41,877 bases of DNA from contig DATLYR010000233.1 in assembly GCA_035574475.1 (NCBI GenBank), positions 1-41,877 on the forward strand, given 5' to 3'. The first letter of the stretch is position 1. Each line of letters opens with the position of its first letter. The position numbers and the translations under genes are program-made. Of the stretch, positions 19,186-27,737 are shown one piece after another. This DNA comes from Nevskiales bacterium (GTDB taxonomy: Bacteria > Pseudomonadota > Gammaproteobacteria > Nevskiales > DATLYR01). The notes beneath the pieces are model-generated. The model made no database searches. It saw nothing but the letters and a program-made list of their open reading frames with translations, and was not told the origin of the DNA.

Positions 19186-20315
19186 TCGTGGGCGTGCCGC
19201 CCCGCATTCCCGAGCCGCTCCGGCGCCGCCTTCCCCTCCTGATCCTGCTGGGCGCATTCGCGCTGGCGCTGCTGCTCTGGTACACGCGCAGCCCGCCGCC
19301 GGCCACCGTGGTGGCGGAGAAGGTCTGGCCGGTCTCCACCGAAACGATCCAGCTGCGCGAACTCGCGCCCAGCCTGCAGCTCTACGGCCGGGTCGAATCG
19401 CCCGCCGCCGCCGACATGGGCAGCAACATCGCGGCCGACGTCGAGGAGGTACGCGTGCTGGAGGGCGACAGCGTACGCAAGGGCCAGCTGCTGGTGCGAA
19501 TGGACGACGACGAGCCCGCCATCCGCGTGCGCGGCGACGAGGCCGCCCTGCGGCATGAGCGCGAGCTGCTGGCGCTGGCGCGCAAGGATCTGGCCCGCGC
19601 CGAGCAGCTGTACCGCGACGGGTTGGCCTCGCAGGCGGACGTGGACGCCGCGCGCCAGGCCGTCGAGCAGCGCGCACTGGCGGTCGCCGGTCGCGAGCAG
19701 AGCCTGGCCGCCGCGCGCCTCGCGCTCGAGCGCACACGCGTCGTCGCGCCCTTCGACGGCCGCGTCACGCGGGTCGCGGTGGCGGTCGGCGACCGCGTGA
19801 CCCCGGGCCAGCCCCTGGTCAGCCTGTACGACCCGGTGCGCCTGGAGCTGCGCGCACCGATGCCCGCCGCCTATTTGCCGCGACTGCGGCAGGCGCTGGC
19901 TGCCGCCGGCCGGCTGCCGGCGCGGGTGATGCTGGACGGCGAAGAGGCGCCGGCGCTGCTGCTGCGGCTGTCGGGCGAAGCACGCGGCAGCAGCAACGTG
20001 GACGGCTTCTTCCGCCTGGACCCGCCGCGGCCCGAACTCGAGCCGGGCCGCACGCTCGAGATCACCCTGCTGCTGCCGCCCGAGCCGGCGGTGGCCGCGG
20101 TGCCCTTCGAGGCGCTGTACCAGAACAACCGCGTCTATGTCGCCGAGGGCGAGCGCATGCGCGGCATCACGGTTGAGCGCATCGGCGAATACCGCGCGCC
20201 CGGTGAGCGGCCGCGCGTGCTGGTGCGCAGCCCGGCGCTGCAGGACGGCATGCGTCTGATCACCACCCAGCTGCCGCTGGCGGTGGACGGCCTCAAGGTC
20301 AGTCCGCAGGACTGA
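19182..20315 (+). CDS. RND efflux system periplasmic adaptor (membrane fusion protein)
   Basis: A 377-aa HlyD/AcrA-type adaptor. One N-terminal hydrophobic helix (about residues 16-33, LPLLILLGAFALALLLW) anchors it in the inner membrane. The lipoyl/barrel-sandwich halves are visible as ADVEEVRVLEGDSVRKGQLL and VVAPFDGRVTRVAVAVGDRV, flanking an alpha-helical hairpin rich in Ala, Glu and Arg. Beta-barrel and membrane-proximal domains follow. The ATG at 19182 overlaps the hemH TGA (ATGA); an in-frame ATG at 19152 would add ten arginine-rich residues inside hemH. The pump gene follows 24 bp downstream. No outer-membrane channel gene is adjacent. Confidence 0.9.
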   Translation: MIVGVPPRIPEPLRRRLPLLILLGAFALALLLWYTRSPPPATVVAEKVWPVSTETIQLRELAPSLQLYGRVESPAAADMGSNIAADVEEVRVLEGDSVRKGQLLVRMDDDEPAIRVRGDEAALRHERELLALARKDLARAEQLYRDGLASQADVDAARQAVEQRALAVAGREQSLAAARLALERTRVVAPFDGRVTRVAVAVGDRVTPGQPLVSLYDPVRLELRAPMPAAYLPRLRQALAAAGRLPARVMLDGEEAPALLLRLSGEARGSSNVDGFFRLDPPRPELEPGRTLEITLLLPPEPAVAAVPFEALYQNNRVYVAEGERMRGITVERIGEYRAPGERPRVLVRSPALQDGMRLITTQLPLAVDGLKVSPQD

Positions 20316-20339
20316 GCCCGCCTCGAGCTGGAACCGCCG

Positions 20340-23300
20340 ATGCGCCGCGACCCGATCGGATTCTTCACCCACCACCCGGTCGCGGCCGATCTGCTGATGG
20401 TGCTGATGATCCTGTCCGGTATCGCCGCCGTGACACAGCTCAACACACAGTTCTTCCCCACCTTCAGCATCGACTACATCAACATCAACGTGGCCTGGCG
20501 CGGCGCCACCGCCGAGGACATCGAGCAGGGCATCACCAACGTCATCGAACCCGAGCTGCGCGACCTCGACGACGTGCGCCGCGTCACCTCGGTCTCGGCC
20601 CAGGGCATGTCCTCGATCTTCATCGAGTACCACCAGGGCACCGACCTCAGCGCCGCGCTGAGCGAGGTCAACGAGGTCATGGGCCGGGTGCGTGGACTGC
20701 CGGCCACGGCCGAGGATCCCGAGATCATCGTGCTGGAAAACAAGGAACTGATCGCGCGCGTGCTGCTGGCCGGCAACAAGACGCGCGAGGAACTGCGCCT
20801 GCTGGCCAAGCAGATGGAGCGCGAGCTGCTGCAGCGCGGCATCACCAAGGTCGAGCTGTCCGGCCTGCCCGAGGAAGAGATCGCGATCCAGATCCCGGCC
20901 GAAACCCTGGCCGACCTCGGCCTGCCCCTGCACCAGATCGCCGCGCAGATCGACGCGCGCAGCCTCGACCTGCCGGCCGGCGAGGTCGGCGGCGGCGACG
21001 TCGGCCGCCAGCTGCGCGGGCTCGAGCAGCGTCGTGCGCCCGGCGATTTCGCCAGCCTGCGCATCACCAACCGCGACGGCACCCAGGTGCTGCGGCTCGG
21101 CGACCTGGCCGAGATCGAGCGCCGCCCGCGCAGCGGCGAGGTGATCACGCGCTACCAGGGCAAGCCGGCGGTGGAGATTACGCTCTGGCGCGGTAAGACC
21201 GAGAACACACTGGACGCCGCCAACATCCTCAATGCCTGGCTGGCGGACACGCGGCCGCAGCTGCCGCAGGGCGTCGAGCTGATCGTGTACAACGAGCAGT
21301 GGACCCTGATCAAGGAACGCATCGACATGCTGCTCGGCAACGGCGTGCAGGGCCTGGTCTTCATCATCGTCATCCTGTTCCTGACGCTCAACGCGCGCGT
21401 CGCCTTCTGGGTGGCCTGGGGCATTCCCAGCGCGCTGCTGGCGACGCTGGCGGTGATGTATCTGTTCGGCGGCAGCATCAACATGGTCAGCCTGTTCGCG
21501 CTGATCCTGACCCTCGGTATCATCGACGACGACGCCATCGTCGTTGGCGAGGATGCGCTGGCCCACTACCAGGGCGGGGAGGACCCGATGCGCGCGGCCG
21601 AGGGTGGCGCGCGGCGCATGTTCTGGCCGGTGCTGGCCTCCTCGCTCACCACCATGGCCGCGTTCCTGCCGCTGACGCTGGTCGGCGGCATCATCGGCAC
21701 GGTCATGATCTCGATCCCGCAGGTCGTGATCTGCGTGATCATCGCCTCGCTGCTGGAGTGCTTCCTGGTGCTGCCGGCGCACCTGCACCGCAGCTTCGTG
21801 AAGATCCGCCACGCCGCGCCGACCGGCCTGCGCCGCGTCATCGACGAGGGCTTCGACCGCTTTCGTGAGCAGCGCTTCCGCCGCCTGGTGCGCTGGGCCA
21901 TTGCCAACCGCGGCGCCACCGTCGCCATCGCCGTGGCGGTGGTGATGCTGGTGCTGACGCTGCTGTCCACCGGCCGCGTCAAGTTCCAGTTCTTCCCCAC
22001 GCCCGAGAATTCGGTGATCTTCGCCAACGTCACCTTCGCCGCGGGCACGCCGGTCGAGCGCGTGGACACGTTCCTGGACGAGCTGGAACGCAGCCTCTAC
22101 GCGACCGACGCGGCGCTGGGCGGCGGTCTGGTGGTCTCGGCGCTGACCGAACGCGGCCGCGCCCCGGTGGACGACGGCGCCTTCAACCGCTACGGCGACC
22201 GCTACGGCTCCCTACGGCTGGAGCTGCTGCCGCCCGACGCGCGCCAGGTGCGCAATCCCCGCTTCATCAGCGAATGGCAGAAGCGCATCCGCCTGCCGCC
22301 CGGCGTCGAGAACTTCGAGGTGTACTCGCCGACCGGCGGCCCACCGGGACGTGATATCGAGCTGCGCCTGCGCGGCGACGACATCCACCTGCTCAAGGCC
22401 GCGGCCGAGGAGCTGGCCGCCGCGCTGCGCGGCTATCCGGGCATCCATGCCGTCGCCGACGACACGCCCTATGGCCGCGAGCAGCTGGTCTACCGCCTCA
22501 CCCCGCAGGGCGAGGCGCTGGGCCTGACGGTGAGCGAGGTCGGGCGCCAGCTGCGCGCCGCCTATGACGGCGAACTGGTGCAGGTTTTCCAGGACCTCGG
22601 CGACGAGATCGAGGTGCGCGTGATCCTGCCCGAGGCGCAGCGACGCACGCTGGCCAGCCTGGACACGCTGCCGATCGTCCTGCCCGGCGGCGCCACGGTG
22701 CCACTGTCCAGCGTGGCCGTGATCGAGCCGCGGCGCGGCTTCGAGACGCTGCGCCACCGCGACGGCAAGCTGGCGATCAAGGTGTCGGGCGACGTGGACG
22801 AGACCACCAGCAACGCCAACGAACTGATCGCGCAGATCGATCGCGAGGTGCTGCCGCGGCTGGTGGACAAGTACCACGTCGAGGTGCTGTACGAGGGCCG
22901 CGCCGAGGACCAGGCCGAAACGCTGGGCGACATGAAGCTGGGCGCCTGGGTCGGCCTGGTGCTCATCTACGTCGTGCTGGCCTGGATCTTCGGCTCCTAT
23001 GTCTGGCCGCTGCCGGTGATGGCGATCATCCCGCTGGGGCTGGCCGGCGCGGTGTTCGGGCACTGGGTCATGGGCATCGACCTGACCGTGGTGTCGCTGT
23101 TCGGGCTGTTCGGCCTGGCCGGTATCGTGGTCAACAATTCCATCATCCTGGTGTCCTTCTACAAGGAGCTGCGCGAGCAGGGCGTGCCGGTGCGGCAGGC
23201 GCTGGAGGACGCTTCCTGCCTGCGACTGCGCGCGATGATCCTCACCTCGGTCACCACCATCGCCGGCCTGAGCCCGCTGGTGGCGGAAACCTCGACCCAG

Positions 23301-23459
23301 GCGCAGTTCCTGATCCCGCTGGCGGTGTCGATCTGCTTCGGTCTGGCCATCGCCACCCTGCTGGTGCTGGTGCTGGTGCCTGCGCTGCTCGGCCTGTACG
23401 AGGCGCGCGAGGGCCGGCTTGCGGCGACGGCGCCGCACCGCGAATCCGCGGGTACCTGA
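20340..23459 (+). CDS. RND-family efflux pump inner-membrane subunit
   Basis: A 1039-aa AcrB/MexB-superfamily proton antiporter with the 12-helix layout: one TM near the N-terminus (residues 14-30), a large periplasmic loop, TM2-6 around 340-530, a second large loop, and a C-terminal TM cluster. The TM4 proton-relay acidic pair lies in LGIIDDDAIVVGEDAL. TM10 has GIVVNNSIILV, so the relay lysine of AcrB (K940) is replaced by asparagine, common in non-AcrB RND subfamilies. Substrates are not predictable. It follows its adaptor by 24 bp with only a weak ribosome-binding site. Confidence 0.93.
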   Translation: MRRDPIGFFTHHPVAADLLMVLMILSGIAAVTQLNTQFFPTFSIDYININVAWRGATAEDIEQGITNVIEPELRDLDDVRRVTSVSAQGMSSIFIEYHQGTDLSAALSEVNEVMGRVRGLPATAEDPEIIVLENKELIARVLLAGNKTREELRLLAKQMERELLQRGITKVELSGLPEEEIAIQIPAETLADLGLPLHQIAAQIDARSLDLPAGEVGGGDVGRQLRGLEQRRAPGDFASLRITNRDGTQVLRLGDLAEIERRPRSGEVITRYQGKPAVEITLWRGKTENTLDAANILNAWLADTRPQLPQGVELIVYNEQWTLIKERIDMLLGNGVQGLVFIIVILFLTLNARVAFWVAWGIPSALLATLAVMYLFGGSINMVSLFALILTLGIIDDDAIVVGEDALAHYQGGEDPMRAAEGGARRMFWPVLASSLTTMAAFLPLTLVGGIIGTVMISIPQVVICVIIASLLECFLVLPAHLHRSFVKIRHAAPTGLRRVIDEGFDRFREQRFRRLVRWAIANRGATVAIAVAVVMLVLTLLSTGRVKFQFFPTPENSVIFANVTFAAGTPVERVDTFLDELERSLYATDAALGGGLVVSALTERGRAPVDDGAFNRYGDRYGSLRLELLPPDARQVRNPRFISEWQKRIRLPPGVENFEVYSPTGGPPGRDIELRLRGDDIHLLKAAAEELAAALRGYPGIHAVADDTPYGREQLVYRLTPQGEALGLTVSEVGRQLRAAYDGELVQVFQDLGDEIEVRVILPEAQRRTLASLDTLPIVLPGGATVPLSSVAVIEPRRGFETLRHRDGKLAIKVSGDVDETTSNANELIAQIDREVLPRLVDKYHVEVLYEGRAEDQAETLGDMKLGAWVGLVLIYVVLAWIFGSYVWPLPVMAIIPLGLAGAVFGHWVMGIDLTVVSLFGLFGLAGIVVNNSIILVSFYKELREQGVPVRQALEDASCLRLRAMILTSVTTIAGLSPLVAETSTQAQFLIPLAVSICFGLAIATLLVLVLVPALLGLYEAREGRLAATAPHRESAGT

Positions 23460-23535
23460 AGCGGACACGAATGCTAGAATCCCGCCCTGCCCGGGGGCTG
23501 CGCGCCGCGCCGCCCCACTGTCCGGAGTGGATCCC

Positions 23536-24537
23536 GTGCTCGAGTACTTCCTGCAATACGGCCTGTTCCTGGCCAAGACCGTCACGATCGTCATCGCGAT
23601 CGCGCTGATCATCGGCCTGCTGGTCAACGCCTTCCGCCATGCGCGCGAGTTCGCCACCGAGCATCTCGAGGTCAAGAACCTCAACCGCCGCTTCGAGAAC
23701 CTGGCGGAGGTGCTGTTCCACGAGCTGCTGAGCCCGCCCGAGCGCAAGGCGCACGCCAAGCAGCGCAAGGCGGAGCACAAGCAGCGCGCCAAGGCCGCCA
23801 AGCTCGGCAAGGCGCCGCGCCCGCGGGTTTTCGTGCTCGACTTCGACGGCGACATCCGCGCCTCGGCGGTGGACAACCTGCGCGAGGAAGTGAGCGCCGT
23901 AGTGCAGGTGGCGCGCCCGCAGGACGAAGTGCTGCTGCGCCTGGAAAGCAGCGGCGGCATGGTGCACGGCTACGGGCTGGCCGCCTCGCAGCTCCGTCGC
24001 CTGCGCCAGGCCGGCATCCGCCTGACCGCGGCGGTGGACAAGGTCGCCGCCAGCGGCGGCTATATGATGGCCTGTGTCGCGGATCGTATCATCGCCGCGC
24101 CCTTCGCCGTGATCGGCTCGATCGGCGTGGTGGCGCAGCTGCCCAACTTCAACCGCTTCCTGAAAGAACACAACGTCGACTTCGAGCTGCACACGGCGGG
24201 CGAATACAAGCGCACGCTGACGCTGTTCGGCGAGAACACCGAGGCCGCGCGCGCCAAGTTCCGCGAGGAGCTGGAAGAGGCGCATGCGCTGTTCAAGGGC
24301 TTCGTCACCGACAACCGCCCGCAGCTCGACATCGCGCAGGTCGCCACCGGCGAGCACTGGTACGGCAGCCGCGCGCTCGAGTACCGGCTGGTGGACGCGA
24401 TCCAGACCAGTGACGACTACCTGCTGGCCGCCAGCAAGGACAAGGACATCTTCGAGGTGAGGTTCAAGCGCCGCCAGGCGCTGCCCGAGCGCCTGGCGCA
24501 CAGCATCCGCACAGCGATCAAGACGCTCTCGAGCTAG
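23536..24537 (+). CDS. sohB: Inner-membrane signal peptide peptidase-like protease SohB (family S49)
   Basis: A 333-aa (E. coli 349 aa) serine protease of MEROPS S49. It has one N-terminal membrane helix (about 10-30), a charged Lys/Arg-rich linker (68-95), then a ClpP-like domain. The Ser-Lys dyad is visible: S173 in KVAASGGYMMACVAD and K225 in GEYKRTLTLFGENTE. The start is a GTG at 23536 preceded by GGAG at 23523-23526; no suitable ATG exists. It stands 76 bp downstream of the RND pump on the same strand. Its TAG overlaps the namZ-like TAG tail to tail by 4 bp within GCTAGC. Confidence 0.93.
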   Translation: MLEYFLQYGLFLAKTVTIVIAIALIIGLLVNAFRHAREFATEHLEVKNLNRRFENLAEVLFHELLSPPERKAHAKQRKAEHKQRAKAAKLGKAPRPRVFVLDFDGDIRASAVDNLREEVSAVVQVARPQDEVLLRLESSGGMVHGYGLAASQLRRLRQAGIRLTAAVDKVAASGGYMMACVADRIIAAPFAVIGSIGVVAQLPNFNRFLKEHNVDFELHTAGEYKRTLTLFGENTEAARAKFREELEEAHALFKGFVTDNRPQLDIAQVATGEHWYGSRALEYRLVDAIQTSDDYLLAASKDKDIFEVRFKRRQALPERLAHSIRTAIKTLSS

Positions 24538-25736
24538 CGATACAACAGCAGATCCTGGCGTACTTCCAGCCAGGCCGCCTCGTCGGCCGACGCGAGCGCC
24601 TCCAAATCGCCCGGTGCCGCCGCGGGATCGTCCACCCACTGGCGCAGCAGCTCACTGCCGTTGATGAGATCGATGGCCAGGCGCTCGTGCTCGTACTCGT
24701 AGGGGAAGTCGCGCCACAGCGGGTAGTCCGGACGCAGGCGCCGGAGCGCCTTGAAGGCCAGCGCCTGCAGCCGCCACGGCCGGAACGCCGCGTGTTCGTA
24801 GCGGCCGTCCTCCACATGGATTTGCACACCGGCGCACAACTTGCCGACATGCTTGTGGAAGGTCGGCTCGAACCAGCATTCGCGCAGGCTGCAGCCACGC
24901 AGCCAGTGCGGCGCCAACGCCCGCATCTCCTTCAGCAGGGCGCGTGCATCGAGGTCCGGTGCGCCGAACAGCTCCAGCGGGCGCGTCGTGCCGCGCCCCT
25001 CGGACAGGGTCGTACCCTCCAGCATCACCGTGCCGGCGTAGCAGCGCGCCATCCACAGGTTGGGCGCATTCGGGCTCGGGTTGACCCAGCTGCGCTCGCC
25101 CAGCGGCCAGCCATGGCCCGGCGTGGCGTCCGGCTGCCAGCCCTGCATTTCGATCACGCGATAGTCCACGTCGAGCCTGAGCTGGCGGATGAACCAGTAC
25201 CCCAATTCACCCAGCGTCAGGCCGTGGCGCATGGGCATGGGACCGGCACCGACGAAGCTTTCCCAGCCAGCGCGCAGCGTCAGACCCTCGACCGGCCGGC
25301 CGACGGGATTGGGTCGATCCAGCACCCAGACCACCTTGCCGTGCTGCGCCGCTGCCTCCAGCACGTAGCGCAGCGTGGTGATAAAGGTGTAGATGCGGCA
25401 GCCGAGGTCCTGCAAATCCACCAGCAGCAGATCGAAGCTGTCCAGCATCGCCGCGGTCGGCTGCCGCACCGCCCCGTACAAGCTGAACACGGGGATGCCA
25501 TGCACCGGATCGTAGAAGTCCGGCGACTCAATCATGTTGTCCTGCTTGTCGCCGCGCAGGCCGTGCTGCGGGCCGAAGGCCGCGCTGAGCCTGATGCCGG
25601 CCGCAGCCAGCGCGTCCAGCGCATGCGTCAGATCGGGGGTGACCGAGGCCGGGTGCGCCAACAGCGCCACACGTCGGCCGGACAGAGGCTTGCGCAGGGC
25701 CGCGTCTTCCAGCAGGCGGTCGAGTCCGAACTTCAT
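24534..25736 (-). CDS. DUF1343 protein, NamZ-type exo-beta-N-acetylmuramidase family
   Basis: A 400-aa protein of the DUF1343 family, whose characterised members (NamZ, GH171) release terminal N-acetylmuramic acid from peptidoglycan fragments. Family segments are GRRVALLAHPASV (20-32), FGPQHGLRGDKQDNMIES (about 54-71), FDLLLVDLQDLGCRIYTF, VLDRPNPVGR and MLEGTTLSEGRGTTRPLE. The N-terminus (MKFGLDRLLEDAALRK) lacks a signal peptide, so a cytoplasmic location is suggested unless the start is wrong. That would fit use of imported muropeptides, which is inference. It converges on sohB. A short CCCGC/GCGGG palindrome (25758-25771) lies just upstream of its ATG. Confidence 0.85.
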   Translation of the reverse strand: MKFGLDRLLEDAALRKPLSGRRVALLAHPASVTPDLTHALDALAAAGIRLSAAFGPQHGLRGDKQDNMIESPDFYDPVHGIPVFSLYGAVRQPTAAMLDSFDLLLVDLQDLGCRIYTFITTLRYVLEAAAQHGKVVWVLDRPNPVGRPVEGLTLRAGWESFVGAGPMPMRHGLTLGELGYWFIRQLRLDVDYRVIEMQGWQPDATPGHGWPLGERSWVNPSPNAPNLWMARCYAGTVMLEGTTLSEGRGTTRPLELFGAPDLDARALLKEMRALAPHWLRGCSLRECWFEPTFHKHVGKLCAGVQIHVEDGRYEHAAFRPWRLQALAFKALRRLRPDYPLWRDFPYEYEHERLAIDLINGSELLRQWVDDPAAAPGDLEALASADEAAWLEVRQDLLLYR

Positions 25737-25795
25737 GGAAGTGATGTTTCCGTCGTGCCCGCGCGAGCGGGATTGAGAGAGGTGTTCTAGCCTAG

Positions 25796-26377
25796 TCAGT
25801 TTCGCGGCGCGCCGTCCATCGGCAGCGTCAGCGTGAAACCGTCCGGGTGATGAAAGTCGGGCCGGTCCGCGGGATGCGCCAGCGCCCAGTACGACAGCCC
25901 GCCGTCCGCCGCCTCGATCACCGCCGAAACGGCGAGCCGCAGGACGGCCGCCGCCGGCAGCGTGGCCAGCTCCAGGCGCGCACTCAGTTCATACACTTGG
26001 GCATCGCGCCGCACCGAGATCGCAGGCGCCGCTGGGTCCGCGGCCAGGATCTCCGGCTGGCGGTAGGCGCGAAAGCGGTACAGTGCCCACGCGCCCGAGG
26101 GCGCGAAGTTGAATTCCGTATAGGCATCCTGGCCGGCGGCGCGGACGAACAGCTCGAAGCAGCTGTGCCGCCACAGCCCGTCGGCACGGCACGGTACGGA
26201 CGGTGCCGGCAGCACGAGCGCGCTGAGATCGCCGCGCAGGCGATAACGCAGCTGCAACCCGCCGTCGTCCATCCGCTGCAACTCGAACGCCAGCGCGGTC
26301 CCCCTCGGCGCGGGCGTGGACGGATGGGCGCGCAGCGCCAAACTGGTCTTGCTGCCGCCGGCTGGGGACTCAACCAT
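25796..26377 (-). CDS. DOMON-like domain-containing protein
   Basis: A 193-aa protein resembling proteins annotated as DOMON-like, a beta-sandwich fold that binds sugars or heme in characterised relatives. The recognisable core is GLWRHSCFELFV, then YTEFNFAPSGAWALYRFRAYR; the C-terminus has LSYWALAHP and FHHPDGFTL. No signal peptide or membrane segment is seen, and its biochemical role is unknown. The ATG at 26377 overlaps the stop of the upstream PLP-enzyme gene by 8 bp (ATGGTTGA), so they are co-translated. It ends 59 bp before the start of the NamZ-like gene on the same strand. Confidence 0.75.
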   Translation of the reverse strand: MVESPAGGSKTSLALRAHPSTPAPRGTALAFELQRMDDGGLQLRYRLRGDLSALVLPAPSVPCRADGLWRHSCFELFVRAAGQDAYTEFNFAPSGAWALYRFRAYRQPEILAADPAAPAISVRRDAQVYELSARLELATLPAAAVLRLAVSAVIEAADGGLSYWALAHPADRPDFHHPDGFTLTLPMDGAPRN

Positions 26378-27614
26378 GTTCGGCGAACAGGGCCTGCAGC
26401 GACGCCGGCAGGCGCGCCGGGCTGGCCGCGCGGGCGAAGGGCCGCGAGTTGAAGGTGTTCCAGAACAGCACATTGCGGTCGCGGCCCGGGCCGGCGCAGT
26501 AGTCGAGGCAGGCAGCCAGCGCCTTACCGGTATAGGTCGTCTCCAGCGGCAGACGCGCCGCGGCCCAGTCCACGGCCGCGCGTGCCGCGGGCGTCGGTGC
26601 GGCATAAGCCGGGCCGAGGTAATCGCCGACCAGCTCGAACGCATCGTCCGCCAGCTTCGCCTCCGGCACCGCGGGATCCAGGCTGCGCAGATAGCGCAGC
26701 ACGTCGGCGGCATAGGCGGTAACGACGGCCCGGTTCGCGAACAGCGGCTCGGCCGTGCGCACCGCGAACACGCGGGACGGCAGCCCCGCCAGCTGCAGCC
26801 CGGCGATGAGGCCGGCGGCGGTGCCGCAGCTGCCGGCGGCGATGAAGATCGCGTCGGGCACCGGCAGCGCGCCGGCCCGCAGCTGCGCCGCCAGCTCGAG
26901 CCCGGCTGTCACGAAGCCGGCGTTGCCCAGGCGCGTGCTGCCGCCGACCGAGATGAAATACGGCCGCTCGCCGGCCTGCGCCCGCGCCGCGAAGGCGCGG
27001 CGCGCATTGAGCAGGCAGCCGGCGATGCCCGGTGCATGCTTGATCTGCGCACCGGCCTCGACCTCGCCCAGCAGGTTGGCCCTGACTTGCGCGGTCACCG
27101 GGTGGTCGAACAGCGACAGCTCCACCGCGAAGCCCAGGGCGCGGCCGTGCAAGGCCGTGGCCAGCGCCTGGTTGGAGCCGATGCCGCCGATCGTGACCAG
27201 CGACCTGGCCTCGCGCAGCGCGGCCTCGGCCAGCAGGTGTTCCAGTTTCCTGATCTTGTTGCCGCCGTAGAGCGGCGCGGTCAGGTCATCGCGCTTGACG
27301 TACAGCGTGCCGCGCCGCATGCCGGGCGGCGCCGGCCAGGCCTCGACCGGCGTTGGCAGTGTCGCCAGCGGCCGCCACGGCAGGCGGCCGTAGAGAGCGG
27401 GAAAGCGCTCGAACAGCGCATTCGATCGCCCAGCATGCAGCGTCAGCAGCCGATCCGATGGGTAGCGGCCGACCTGGTTGACGCGGTAGACGGTGTAACC
27501 CACCCCCGCCGCAGCAGCCAGTGCCGCGCCGCCGAGCGCGCCGGCACCGGCGGCGAGCAAACGCCGGCGGGTCAGCCCGGATGGCGGGGTGTCGGGTATG
27601 CCGGAAGGATCCAC
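26370..27614 (-). CDS. PLP-dependent D-cysteine desulfhydrase / ACC deaminase-like protein with Tat-type signal
   Basis: A 414-aa fold-type II PLP enzyme. The PLP lysine is K120 in LYGGNKIRKLEHLL, and the family motif GGIGSNQALATA follows. Characterised relatives deaminate D-cysteine or 1-aminocyclopropane-1-carboxylate; the substrate here is unknown. The N-terminus TRRRLLAAGAGALGGAALAA has a twin-arginine-like motif (R16-R18) and a hydrophobic stretch to about residue 43, suggesting Tat export or membrane anchoring with the domain in the periplasm. It overlaps the DOMON-like gene by 8 bp. It is divergent from the PEBP gene across 123 bp. Confidence is good for the PLP family and moderate for export. 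Confidence 0.85.
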   Translation of the reverse strand: MDPSGIPDTPPSGLTRRRLLAAGAGALGGAALAAAAGVGYTVYRVNQVGRYPSDRLLTLHAGRSNALFERFPALYGRLPWRPLATLPTPVEAWPAPPGMRRGTLYVKRDDLTAPLYGGNKIRKLEHLLAEAALREARSLVTIGGIGSNQALATALHGRALGFAVELSLFDHPVTAQVRANLLGEVEAGAQIKHAPGIAGCLLNARRAFAARAQAGERPYFISVGGSTRLGNAGFVTAGLELAAQLRAGALPVPDAIFIAAGSCGTAAGLIAGLQLAGLPSRVFAVRTAEPLFANRAVVTAYAADVLRYLRSLDPAVPEAKLADDAFELVGDYLGPAYAAPTPAARAAVDWAAARLPLETTYTGKALAACLDYCAGPGRDRNVLFWNTFNSRPFARAASPARLPASLQALFAEHG

Positions 27615-27737
27615 GCCGCGAGCCTAGTGCGCGGCCCGGCGCTCGGTCAAACAGCACGCCAGAATTGATCCGAGAAGACTTCGGCACACGCAGGCGATCT
27701 GGTAGAGTTTTTGCGTTCTCAACACATGGAGGTCGCC

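Noticed and set aside
18136-19737. A 533-codon minus-strand frame opposite hemH and the adaptor
   Set aside because: Low-complexity Arg/Ala/Pro translation and no family motif; hemH on the plus strand has its full set of signatures.
19074-21812. A 912-codon open frame on the minus strand opposite the RND adaptor and pump
   Set aside because: Its translation is rich in His, Gln, Arg and Ala with no domain signature. It lies wholly opposite well-recognised genes, which is a typical GC-rich shadow.
20340-23459. Loss of the AcrB-type relay lysine (asparagine in GIVVNNSIILV) as a sign of an inactive pump
   Set aside because: Asparagine at this position is common in functional RND subfamilies, and the TM4 acidic residues are present.
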